Shown in pieces: positions 57,003-64,000 of a DNA stretch of 64,000 nt. The notes beneath the pieces were generated by a model that did no database searches, was not told the origin of the DNA, and saw nothing but the letters and a program-made list of their open reading frames with translations. Positions within the stretch are counted from its first letter, which is position 1. The number at the start of each line of letters is the position of its first letter. Where the stretch lies: the NCBI GenBank assembly GCA_965198325.1, contig CBDAPE010000010.1, positions 39,509 to 103,508 on the forward strand, in the 5' to 3' direction. Both the position numbers and the translations under genes were made by a program. This DNA is from CBDAPE01 sp965198325 (GTDB taxonomy: Bacteria; Pseudomonadota; Alphaproteobacteria; UBA828; JAPUJA01).

Positions 57003-58172
57003 TTATTTCATCCAGGCGGGCGCGCCGGGGCGGCGAACCGGTCGTCCGGCAATCGTCGTTCCCGTTGCAGAGGGTCGGAACCGATGGGTCGGCGTGTTGC
57101 TTGCGCTGTCGGAGGCCTCGGCCAAGGCGTTAAAGGCTTCGAGCGAGTCCCGGATCGCTTCGCGCGGGATATCGCGGGTGATGAACACGATGCGCGAGCG
57201 GTGATCCTCGTCGGGCCAGGCGTCCAGATGGGCGGGCGGGTGGATCACGTGCTGTACTCCGTGGACGACGACGGGACCGGGCATCGCCTCGTCAATGTTG
57301 AGCAGTCCCTTGACCCGAAGCACATCCTCGCCCCGGCGGTGGAGCAGCATGGTGAGCCAGACCCCGAAGGCGGTCCAGTCAATCGGCTCGTCGAAGATCA
57401 GACAGAAGGCATTGATATGCTCGTCATGCCGGTTTACGTCGAGCGCGAGACCGTGGCCGTGATCATGGGCGTCGCCATAGGCCTCGTCGTCCAGCCATTG
57501 CCGGACGTCGGCGCCTTTGGCCCGCGGGTCGTAGGCGCTTCCCGCGAGCAGGGCCTCGGCGTCGAATTCCACGAACGGCGCATGAAGGATGGTGGCCGAC
57601 GGATTAAGCCGGGCAAGCCGTGCCTCGAGGCGCTCGATTTCGGCCGGCTCCGCGATATCGGTCTTGGTGATAACCAGTCGGTCGGCCACGGCGGCCTGTT
57701 TCGCCGATTCGGGCTGGCGGGCGAGGTGGAGCTCGCCGTTCACGGCATCGGCGGTGGTAATCACGCAGGAGAGCCGGCAGCGCCCGTTCACGCCTGGCTC
57801 CGTCATCAGGGTATAGAGGATGGGAACCGGGTCGGCGAGGCCGGTCGTCTCGATCATGAGGCGGCGAAAGTGCGGGATCGCGCCGGCGTCGCGCCGGGCG
57901 AGGAGATCGCGGATCGCAACCCCCAGATCGCCCCGGATCGTACAGCAGACGCAGCCGCTCTCGAGCATGACGATATCCTCGTCGACCTGCTCCAACAGCA
58001 TGTGATCGAGTCCGACCTCGCCGAATTCGTTGATGAGCACCGCGGTATCGCCAAGGTCGGGGGAGTCGAGAAGCTTTTGCAGGAGTGTGGTCTTGCCGCT
58101 CCCCAGGAACCCGGTCAGTACGCAAACCGGGATGTCCTCGGCACTCGGAGGTGATGCGGGGGCGTCAGCCAT
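57003..58172 (-). CDS. CobW/COG0523-family GTPase metallochaperone
   Basis: The 389-residue protein has P-loop GFLGSGKTTLLQKLL near 20, metal motif GCVCCTIRGDL near 75, switch IETTGLADPVPIL near 108, and base motif TKTD near 170, then a CobW C-terminal domain. A His-rich stretch (DAHDHGHGLALDVNRHDEH) near 230 is a likely metal-binding loop. These GTPases deliver zinc, cobalt or other metals to client enzymes. The stop-start overlap with the small gene upstream points to joint function. Confidence 0.9.
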   Translation of the reverse strand: MADAPASPPSAEDIPVCVLTGFLGSGKTTLLQKLLDSPDLGDTAVLINEFGEVGLDHMLLEQVDEDIVMLESGCVCCTIRGDLGVAIRDLLARRDAGAIPHFRRLMIETTGLADPVPILYTLMTEPGVNGRCRLSCVITTADAVNGELHLARQPESAKQAAVADRLVITKTDIAEPAEIERLEARLARLNPSATILHAPFVEFDAEALLAGSAYDPRAKGADVRQWLDDEAYGDAHDHGHGLALDVNRHDEHINAFCLIFDEPIDWTAFGVWLTMLLHRRGEDVLRVKGLLNIDEAMPGPVVVHGVQHVIHPPAHLDAWPDEDHRSRIVFITRDIPREAIRDSLEAFNALAEASDSASNTPTHRFRPSATGTTIAGRPVRRPGAPAWMK

Positions 58173-58494
58173 CCGCGGCCGCCTTCGCCAGCGTCAGCAG
58201 GGCCGGATCGAGGGGGTCGATGGCTTCGCCGGTTTCACGTTCGATGGCGAGCCAAAGATCGGGCAGAGTCGAAACCATCTGCACCGCACCGGCCGGGCTG
58301 TGCAAAACGTAGCTGCTGCCGCCCCAGTCCTCGATCGAGAGGCCGTGGATACCGAGGACACGGTTGATCAGGTGTGTGCGGCGTGTCCGCTCGACGTGCC
58401 GGCTGCGGTATTTCCGGCTCGCCTCAAAGCCCTCGCGCCCGGCGCCGTCGGACCAGTGGCGTCCGCCCGCAAGCGCTCCGCACAGACCGCACAT
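58165..58494 (-). CDS. Small conserved protein coupled to CobW, unknown function
   Basis: The 109-residue protein begins MCGLCGALAGGRHWSDG, with a CxxC at residues 2-5, and ends ALLTLAKAAADG. The chosen ATG 58494 is the first in frame where the composition becomes protein-like; longer upstream frames overlap the SDR gene. Eight bases overlap with the start of the CobW gene, so it is likely translationally coupled. The N-terminal CxxC may bind a metal, and it could be a client or partner of CobW. I do not recognise a named family. Confidence 0.7.
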   Translation of the reverse strand: MCGLCGALAGGRHWSDGAGREGFEASRKYRSRHVERTRRTHLINRVLGIHGLSIEDWGGSSYVLHSPAGAVQMVSTLPDLWLAIERETGEAIDPLDPALLTLAKAAADG

Positions 58495-58511
58495 GGTTAC
58501 CGCCTTTCCCG

Positions 58512-59309
58512 TTACTGCGCGAGATAGCCGCCGTCGATCACCAGATCGGCGCCGTTGACGAAGCTCGCTTCGTCGGAGGCCAGATAGAGAACGCCATAGG
58601 CGATGTCCTCGGGTCGGCCGAGCCGGCCGATTGGATGCTCGTCTTGCCACTCCGCCCACAGCGCGTCGGCATCGCTCGAGCCCATGATTTCCAACGTGTC
58701 GCGATGCTCCTGTTCGATGAGCGGGGTTACGATCAGGCCGGGATGCACGGCGTTGACCCGGATATTGTAGCCCGCCTTGCCACAATTAAGCGCCGCCGCC
58801 TTGGTGAAATTGCGCGCAGCCCCCTTGCTCGCGCAATAGGGGGCGTTGATCTCCTCGCCCGCAACGCCGTAGGTCGAAACAGTATTGATGATCGAACCCC
58901 CCGCCGGGCCGTTTTTCTTCATGGCTCCGATCGCCTCTCTTGTGCCGAGAAACAGGCCAAGCGCGTTGGCGTCCATGTGGAAGTGCCAGTCCTCGAGAGT
59001 CGCCTCCTCGATGGTCGCGGATTTCTGCACCCCGGCGTTGTTGTGCAAGATGTCGAGCCGGCCGAAGCGTGCCAGCGTCTCGGCGACGATTTCCGTCCAG
59101 CGCGTTTCGTTTGTCACGTCCTGGCACAGAAAAACCGCCTCGCCGCCCGCGGCGACGATCTCATCAACCGTCGCCTGACCGGCGGTCTCATCGAGATCGG
59201 TGACGACGACTTTGGCCCCTTCCTTGGCAAGCATCACGGCGCTTCCCCGGCCGATGCCCGAGGCGGCGCCCGTAACAATTGCAACCTTTCCGGCGACCCG
59301 GTCGCTCAT
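58512..59309 (-). CDS. SDR-family oxidoreductase
   Basis: The 265-residue NAD(P)-dependent enzyme has TGAASGIGRG (TGxxxGxG) near 14, NNAGV near 90, catalytic Ser region STYGVAGEE, Tyr-Lys in YCASKGAARN near 160, and end YLASDEASFVNGADLVIDGG. ATG 59309 (MSDRVAGKVAIVTG) overlaps the next gene's stop by 4 bases. It is a paralogue of that gene with nearly identical length, so one may have arisen by duplication. Confidence 0.92.
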   Translation of the reverse strand: MSDRVAGKVAIVTGAASGIGRGSAVMLAKEGAKVVVTDLDETAGQATVDEIVAAGGEAVFLCQDVTNETRWTEIVAETLARFGRLDILHNNAGVQKSATIEEATLEDWHFHMDANALGLFLGTREAIGAMKKNGPAGGSIINTVSTYGVAGEEINAPYCASKGAARNFTKAAALNCGKAGYNIRVNAVHPGLIVTPLIEQEHRDTLEIMGSSDADALWAEWQDEHPIGRLGRPEDIAYGVLYLASDEASFVNGADLVIDGGYLAQ

Positions 59310-60103
59310 TGGGCGATCATCCCGCCGTCGATGACCAGCTCGGCACCCGTCATGAAACTTGCTTCGTCGGAGGCGAGGTAGACCACGCCGTTCGCGATGT
59401 CGATCGGCTCGCCAATCCGGCCGATCGGGTGGATCGGCGCCCATTCCTTCTCGATAGCTTCCTCGACGGTGTCATAGCCCTTGATCGCGACGATGTCGTT
59501 GATCTCGACATCGGTGAGCGGCGTGCGCACGGCGCCGGGGTGGACCGAATTGACCCGGATGTTGTAGCCCGCTTTGCCGCAGTAGAGTGCTACCGATTTC
59601 GTGAAGTTCATCACCGCGCCCTTGGTTGCGCAGTAGGCGGCGTTAATGCCTTCACCGACCATGCCGTAGGTCGACGACATATTGATGATCGAGCCGCCCT
59701 CCGGGCCGTTCTTCTTCATCGCCACGATAGCGTATTTCGTGCCTAGAAAGACGCCATCGGCGTTGACCGCCATGATGCGCTGCCATTCTTCGACCGTTGT
59801 ATCTTCGACCGACTTGGAGAACTGGGTCCCCGCGTTGTTCAATAACACGTCGAGCCGGCCGTAGCGTTCGAGCACGGTCTCGATCACGACCTTCCATTGG
59901 TCCTCGTTCGACACGTCGTGCTTGAGGAAGATCGCCTCGCCGCCGGCGTCCACGATCTCCTGGGCCGCGCCCTCGCCGTCTTCGGCGTTCAGATCCGTGA
60001 TTGCCACCTTGGCGCCCTCCTCGGCCAGCCGGATCGCGCTCGCCCGCCCGATTCCCGATGCGCCGCCGGTGACAATTGCGATCTTGCCGTCTAGCCGACC
60101 CAT
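59306..60103 (-). CDS. SDR-family oxidoreductase (paralogue of the preceding gene)
   Basis: The 265-residue NAD(P)-dependent enzyme has TGGASGIGRA near 13, NNAGT near 89, SSTYGMVGEG, Tyr-Lys in YCATKGAVMN and the usual end YLASDEASFMTGAELVIDGG. ATG 60103 follows GGGAGAGCAG. It is divergent from the E1 alpha gene. The two SDRs likely oxidise or reduce alcohol intermediates of the same pathway. Confidence 0.92.
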   Translation of the reverse strand: MGRLDGKIAIVTGGASGIGRASAIRLAEEGAKVAITDLNAEDGEGAAQEIVDAGGEAIFLKHDVSNEDQWKVVIETVLERYGRLDVLLNNAGTQFSKSVEDTTVEEWQRIMAVNADGVFLGTKYAIVAMKKNGPEGGSIINMSSTYGMVGEGINAAYCATKGAVMNFTKSVALYCGKAGYNIRVNSVHPGAVRTPLTDVEINDIVAIKGYDTVEEAIEKEWAPIHPIGRIGEPIDIANGVVYLASDEASFMTGAELVIDGGMIAQ

Positions 60104-60256
60104 ATCTGCTCTCCCTGGTTTTACGCCGATCGAGGGTGATTATGGGTGAGCGGCGCGCAAATCGCCAGAGGTCGCGTCTCGCGGATTGCTCACCGCTCCC
60201 GGTAAGCGCTACACTGGATCAGCGCTCGCGCAACCACGACGCGACCATCGGGGGAG

Positions 60257-61234
60257 ATGATCATCATGCAGCTATCGAAAGACGACACGCTACGTGCGTA
60301 CCGGATGATGAAGACCATCCGCGAGTTCGAGGAGCGCGTGCGCCTCGAGTTCGCGGCCGGGAGCATACCGGGTTTTGTGCATCTCTATGCCGGCGAGGAA
60401 GCCTGCGGCACCGGACTGATGATGCACCTGAGCGACGAGGACAAGATCGCGAGTACCCACAGGGGCCACGGTCACTGCATCGCCAAAGGCTGCGATCTCA
60501 AAGGCATGATGGCCGAAATTTTCGGCAAGGCGACAGGGCTGTGCCGGGGCAAGGGCGGCTCCATGCACATCGCCGATCTGGACAAGGGCATGCTGGGCGC
60601 GAACGGCATCGTAGGCGGCGGGCCGCCGCTGGTCTGCGGCGCGGGGCTCGCCGCCAAGCTTGACGGCAAAGGAAAGGTCGCGGTCGCTTTCTTTGGCGAC
60701 GGCGGTTCGAACCAGGGGACGACCTTCGAGAGCCTCAACCTTGCGAAAGTCTGGAACCTTCCTTGCGTGTTCGTCTGCGAGAACAACGGCTACGCGGAAG
60801 CCACGTCGAGTTCCTGGTCGGTCGCCTGCGATAACGTCTCGGACCGGGCGGGCGGCTTCGGTATGCCCGGCGTCTCGGTCGACGGCCACGACTTCTTTGC
60901 CGTCTGGGAGGCGGCGGGTGAGGCGATCGAGCGGGCGCGTACGGGAGGTGGACCGTCGCTCATCGAATGCAAGGTTAACCGGTATTACGGCCACGAGGAG
61001 GGCGACGCCCAGACTTACCGGGGCGAGAATGAGGTCGAGAACCTGCGGGCGAATCGGGATTGCATAGAGAATTTCGTTGCCCGGACAACCGAGACGGGAT
61101 TGCTCGACACCGAGGCCCTGCCCGCGATCGATAGCGAGATCGCGGCACTCGTCGAAGATGCGGTGGCGCATGCCAAGTCGAGCCCTGAGCCGGGTCCGGA
61201 GGACCTGCTCACCGACGTCTACATTTCCTATTGA
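60257..61234 (+). CDS. Thiamine-dependent 2-oxoacid/acetoin dehydrogenase E1 alpha subunit
   Basis: The 325-residue subunit has RGHGHCIAKG near 72, the thiamine pyrophosphate motif GDGGSNQGTTFESLNLAKVW near 155, and VCENNGYAEAT near 185. It forms an alpha2beta2 enzyme with the next gene's product and decarboxylates a 2-oxoacid or cleaves acetoin. Phospho-loop serines typical of mitochondrial PDH are not seen. No E2 or E3 gene follows, so the acyl acceptor complex must come from elsewhere. Confidence 0.9.
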   Translation: MIIMQLSKDDTLRAYRMMKTIREFEERVRLEFAAGSIPGFVHLYAGEEACGTGLMMHLSDEDKIASTHRGHGHCIAKGCDLKGMMAEIFGKATGLCRGKGGSMHIADLDKGMLGANGIVGGGPPLVCGAGLAAKLDGKGKVAVAFFGDGGSNQGTTFESLNLAKVWNLPCVFVCENNGYAEATSSSWSVACDNVSDRAGGFGMPGVSVDGHDFFAVWEAAGEAIERARTGGGPSLIECKVNRYYGHEEGDAQTYRGENEVENLRANRDCIENFVARTTETGLLDTEALPAIDSEIAALVEDAVAHAKSSPEPGPEDLLTDVYISY

Positions 61235-61255
61235 GCGTGGAGAGGGAGAGAAGCC

Positions 61256-62278
61256 ATGGCACGGAAGATTTCCTACCGGCAAGCGATCATCGAGGCGCTC
61301 GACCAGGAGATGGAGCGCGACGAGAAAGTTATCATCATGGGCGAAGACGTCGTCGGTGGCGCGGGCACCCATCTCGAAGGCGAGGATGAGGCCTGGGGCG
61401 GGCCGTTCGGCTTGACCGCGGGGCTCTACAAGAAATACGGCGGCGATCGGATCATGGATACGCCGATCAGCGAATCCGCCTTCATCGGTGCCGCCGTGGG
61501 CGCGGCCAGCGCGGGCTACCGGCCCGTCGGCGAGTTGATGTTCTGCGATTTCCTCGGCGTCTGTTTCGACCAGATCTACAACCAGGCTGCCAAGTTCCGC
61601 TACATGTTCGGCGGCAAGGCGAAGACGCCTGTCGTCATTCGCACCGCGATTGGAGCGGGGCTGCGGGCGGCGGCGCAACATTCGCAGTCGCTGCACCCGA
61701 TCTTCACGCACGTGCCGGGGCTCAAATGCGTCATACCGTCGTCTCCCTACGAAGTGAAGGGCTTGCTGATTGCAGCGATCCGCGACGACGATCCGGTGGT
61801 GTTCTGCGAACACAAGGCACTGTTCGAAATGACGGGCGACGTGCCGGAGGAACCCTACGCGATCCCCATCGGCGAGGCCAACTATGCGCGCGAGGGTGGC
61901 GACGTCACCATCGTCACCCATGGCATGATGGTGGGTTATGCGCTTCAGGTCGCCGAAGCGGTCGCCGCAGATGGCGTGGAATGCGACGTGATCGATCTGC
62001 GCTCCACCTCGCCGCTCGACGAGGAGACGATCCTGGAAAGTGCGGAGAACACGGGCCGGGTCATCGTCATCGACGAAGCGACGCCGCGTTGCAATCTCGC
62101 GGGTGATATCTCGTCGTTGGTCGGCGAAAACTTGTTCGGGGCGCTCAAGGCACCCGTGCAAAGAATTACGGCCCCCCATACTCCCGTGCCGTTCAGCCCT
62201 GCGCTCGAAGACCTCTGGATTCCCAGTACCGCGACGATTGAGGCGGCGGTGCGGGAGACGGCGGCGTATCAGGCCTAG
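61256..62278 (+). CDS. Thiamine-dependent 2-oxoacid/acetoin dehydrogenase E1 beta subunit
   Basis: The 340-residue subunit has GEDVVGGAGTHLEGEDEAWG near 30 and ISESAFIGAAVGAASAGYRPVGEL near 75, then transketolase C domain with VIDLRSTSPLDEETI near 245. ATG 61256 follows GAGAGGGAGAGAAGCC. The 21-bp gap makes it one operon with E1 alpha. Confidence 0.92.
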   Translation: MARKISYRQAIIEALDQEMERDEKVIIMGEDVVGGAGTHLEGEDEAWGGPFGLTAGLYKKYGGDRIMDTPISESAFIGAAVGAASAGYRPVGELMFCDFLGVCFDQIYNQAAKFRYMFGGKAKTPVVIRTAIGAGLRAAAQHSQSLHPIFTHVPGLKCVIPSSPYEVKGLLIAAIRDDDPVVFCEHKALFEMTGDVPEEPYAIPIGEANYAREGGDVTIVTHGMMVGYALQVAEAVAADGVECDVIDLRSTSPLDEETILESAENTGRVIVIDEATPRCNLAGDISSLVGENLFGALKAPVQRITAPHTPVPFSPALEDLWIPSTATIEAAVRETAAYQA

Positions 62279-62530
62279 GGCGGTCGTTCCCGTGGCGCTT
62301 TAGCAGCTGATCACGCGGGTGCAAGCTGCTCGTTCAAATCCCGCGGGCCGGTCGCGGTGGGCCGGTCCCAACAGAAAAACCGCCGCAGCATGCCGGGCGG
62401 TTGATTCCCTCTTTAGCCGCATTTTTAAGCGCCCGCAAGCTGACAATCAAATCGGCGCTATAGGGATAGTAGACCGCAGGAACGGCAGGCCGGCCCTGCT
62501 GTAACGAGGGATAACGTCAGCGGAGCGATC
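62279..62530. other. Convergent intergenic region after E1 beta
   Basis: I see no gene in this 252-bp gap. It contains TTCAAATCCCGCGG near 62332, which resembles a tRNA T-arm, but no complete tRNA folds here. A hairpin at 62378-62402 lies between the two convergent operons. Confidence 0.4.
62378..62402 (-). terminator. Candidate terminator of the Tmo-like operon
   Basis: AACCGCC-11-GGCGGTT forms a 7-bp stem. On the minus strand it is followed by TTTCTG after the T pair of the stem, a U-rich tail. It lies about 130 nt after the stop of the diiron monooxygenase gene. The same hairpin could act weakly for the convergent E1 operon. Confidence 0.4.
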
Positions 62531-63564
62531 CTAGCCGCTCAGCCCCAGACCTTTACGAAAATTTTTGGCGTCGCGTTTGGCGGCTTCGGCAGCCGGCTCG
62601 CCGTCGGGCAGTGCGGCGCAGAAGGCGTCGACTGCCTGATTGGCGAGCGGCAGCCACTTCGCGACCCACTTGTCAAGATGGTTCTGGTTGCCCTCCTTCT
62701 CCTGGAGAAAGCGGACCAGTTCGCCCGCCCACCGGCGCGAGCGGTCGCTATCGCGCAACGCGGCCTCGCCCAGAAGCCCCAGCAGCGTGTCGCCATTGGC
62801 CGTGCGACATTGCCGAATTGCCTGAAAAACGTCTCGTCGATCACCGGCTTGGCGATCAGGTTGCAGGCGACGAAGGTTTCGCCCCAGTCGTAGGCCACGA
62901 GAACCTTTTCCATCAGCTCGCGAAATCCTTGCCACGCCTCGTCGTTCTCCCAATGAACCCGCTCATTCTCGTTGAAGCCGAAACCGGGGCGGCTATTGGC
63001 GAGTTCGACGGTGCGATAGGCGATACGCGAAACCCAGCGGAGCTGATCGGACGCCTGAAAGGACGAACAAATGCCGATCGTGCTCGCGGGCGCCATATGG
63101 AACAGGTAGGACGACGACATCTGAACCGTGTGGAGGAGGTAACGGCCCGGCGCGTAGAGGCTGGCCAGAATATTGGCCCAGTCGTCCGGATACTGCGTGT
63201 CGTCGCCGAGCCCCGCATTGTGTTCGAGTAGCCCGTCGACGTAGCTTTCCTGGCCGTCCTGAATCACCGTGTAGGCCCGATAGGTCATCTGGTCGGGGTC
63301 GCGGAAGGCCTCGAAATCGTCGTGCGCGAGCGGCGATCCGTTGGCGTATTTCTTGTACCAGACGTTGAGAGGCTGATTGAGGCCGATTGTCCAGGGCCGT
63401 TCGGGATCGTCGCGGTTGTAGAACAGGCGGGTGCTAACGACCTCATACTCGCTGGGTCGGCGCCTGTCGCCCGACAGGTAGCTCCAGGTTTTGAGCGGCT
63501 TGGCACCCTCGGGCAGATCGAAATCCGCCTGATTTGACATCGGGGGAACTTTATCGTCCGCCAT
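62531..63564 (-). pseudogene. Tmo-like diiron monooxygenase, hydroxylase beta subunit, frameshifted
   Basis: The protein resembles TmoE/PrmC-type hydroxylase beta subunits of soluble diiron monooxygenases: MTYRAYTVIQDGQESYVDGLLEHN near 100, YLFHMAPASTIGICSSFQASDQLRWVSR near 150 and YDWGETFVACNLIAKP near 225. The frame breaks at the CC pair (plus strand) at 62800-62801. One more C there gives GNVARANGDTLLGLLGEAAL and opens about 344 residues. The beta subunit carries no iron but is needed for the complex. ATG 63564 follows GGAGAG. Confidence 0.85.
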
Positions 63565-63597
63565 GGTTCTCTCCTTCGGCGCGCATCCGGCGCAGGC

Positions 63598-63894
63598 CTA
63601 AAGCGTTTTCTCCAGATAGAAACGCACGTGATCGTCTTGCGTGTCGATGAAGCCTGAAAAGCCGCTCAAATTAACTTCGAGATCTCGAATTTCGAACGGC
63701 CGTCCGAGAATTTCCGATACCGTTTCTTCGCGAACAATCAGGCCGCCATCGGCCTCGATCCGCAAATACGCCCCGTGGTCTTCGACGAGAATGTCCTTGT
63801 CCGGATTGTCGATCTCGGCGGCCTCGGCAACGGCTTGGGCGATATCGCCCGCGCGGACGACCGGGCCCGCCATGTTTTTCGTTCGCTCCGCCAT
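63598..63894 (-). CDS. Diiron monooxygenase effector (MmoB/DmpM/TmoD family)
   Basis: The 98-residue cofactor-free regulatory protein of a soluble diiron monooxygenase contains GPVVRAGDIAQAVAEAAEIDNPDKD and VEDHGAYLRIEADG, then a GRPFEIRDLEVNLSGFSGFI segment, closely like TmoD. It binds the hydroxylase and sets substrate entry and O2 activation. ATG 63894 follows AGAGGAAAG. The order effector then beta subunit matches tmoD-tmoE. Confidence 0.88.
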   Translation of the reverse strand: MAERTKNMAGPVVRAGDIAQAVAEAAEIDNPDKDILVEDHGAYLRIEADGGLIVREETVSEILGRPFEIRDLEVNLSGFSGFIDTQDDHVRFYLEKTL

Positions 63895-63928
63895 GACCAG
63901 GGCTTTCCTCTAATGCGTCTCGGCTCGC

Positions 63929-64000
63929 CTATTCGTAATAAACGACGACCGGTTCGGCGTCGATCCAGTCGGTCTCGCTGATCTTCATGTCGCGCGGATG
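63929..64000 (-). CDS. C-terminal end of an upstream gene of the Tmo-like operon, partial
   Basis: The last 23 codons of a minus-strand frame end at 63929 (HPRDMKISETDWIDAEPVVVYYE then TAG), 34 bp before the effector start. It is too short to name. By position it should be another subunit of the monooxygenase (hydroxylase alpha or gamma, or ferredoxin). Confidence 0.55.
   Translation of the reverse strand, partial: HPRDMKISETDWIDAEPVVVYYE

Noticed and set aside
60290..62179. 629-codon frame opposite the E1 genes
   Set aside because: Antisense shadow; E1 alpha and beta motifs are clear on the plus strand.
62332..62346. TTCAAATCCCGCGG, like a tRNA T-arm
   Set aside because: No matching 5' stem, anticodon arm or acceptor stem folds around it; at most a fragment.

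Overview
This window is high-GC DNA, densely packed with genes. The gene content (Tat-exported Pot-type binding proteins, BetI-like regulation, serine-glyoxylate aminotransferase, a Tmo-like monooxygenase) suggests an alphaproteobacterium, possibly of the Rhodospirillales type. That placement is inference from gene content, because there is no rRNA or tRNA here. The dominant theme is catabolism and uptake of small amines and methylated nitrogen compounds. The genes include three Rieske oxygenases of the GbcA/CntA kind, a dimethylglycine/sarcosine dehydrogenase-like flavoprotein, two complete spermidine/putrescine-type ABC importers, an agmatinase-like ureohydrolase, three PLP aminotransferases, two creatinase-fold M24 proteins, a nitrilase-superfamily hydrolase, a RidA protein and two flavin monooxygenases.

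Layout. 1-7.3 kb: end of a GFA protein, then broken serine-glyoxylate aminotransferase, M20 peptidase and C-N hydrolase genes around an intact M24 gene, then a deacetylase and a metallo-beta-lactamase. 7.3-19.3 kb: acyl-CoA dehydrogenase; a 629-residue protein that joins a BetI/TetR regulator to a Rieske oxygenase; a divergent TetR-Rieske-binding protein operon; agmatinase; MFS exporter; permease-permease-ATPase genes. 19.4-29 kb: aminotransferase, enoyl-CoA hydratase, acyl-CoA synthetase, RidA, twin flavin monooxygenases, P1 peptidase, third Rieske enzyme. 29-34.9 kb: one giant secreted repeat protein (FecR-like, VCBS, seven FG-GAP, RTX). 35.3-45.4 kb: DMGDH-like flavoprotein, aminomutase-like aminotransferase, second Pot-type ABC operon, second M24 gene, GST. 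45.4-51.8 kb: hydrolase, alpha-carbonic anhydrase relic, LuxR regulator, aminopeptidase N, MTHFR-like protein, methyltransferase. 52-57 kb: an SDR gene split by an IS21-family element that is itself split by IS256-family DNA. 57-64 kb: CobW GTPase, two SDRs, E1 alpha/beta, and the end of a Tmo-like diiron monooxygenase operon.

Two features set the window apart. First, the BetI-Rieske fusion faces a separate TetR-Rieske operon across an intergenic region full of dyads, which would fit a sensor-oxygenase or a self-regulated oxygenase. Second, an unusual number of genes are broken: seven carry a frameshift, most of them explained by loss of one base from a homopolymer; two carry an in-frame stop; others are broken by IS insertion. 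This is either real gene decay in an IS-rich genome or indel error in the assembly, and the homopolymer pattern makes error a serious possibility.

An 18-bp dyad shared by the DMGDH-like gene and the aminotransferase/ABC intergenic region suggests one GntR-type regulator controls that block. The nested IS insertion can be read exactly: a 4-bp target duplication restores a 249-residue SDR, and an 8-bp duplication restores a 499-residue IstA.
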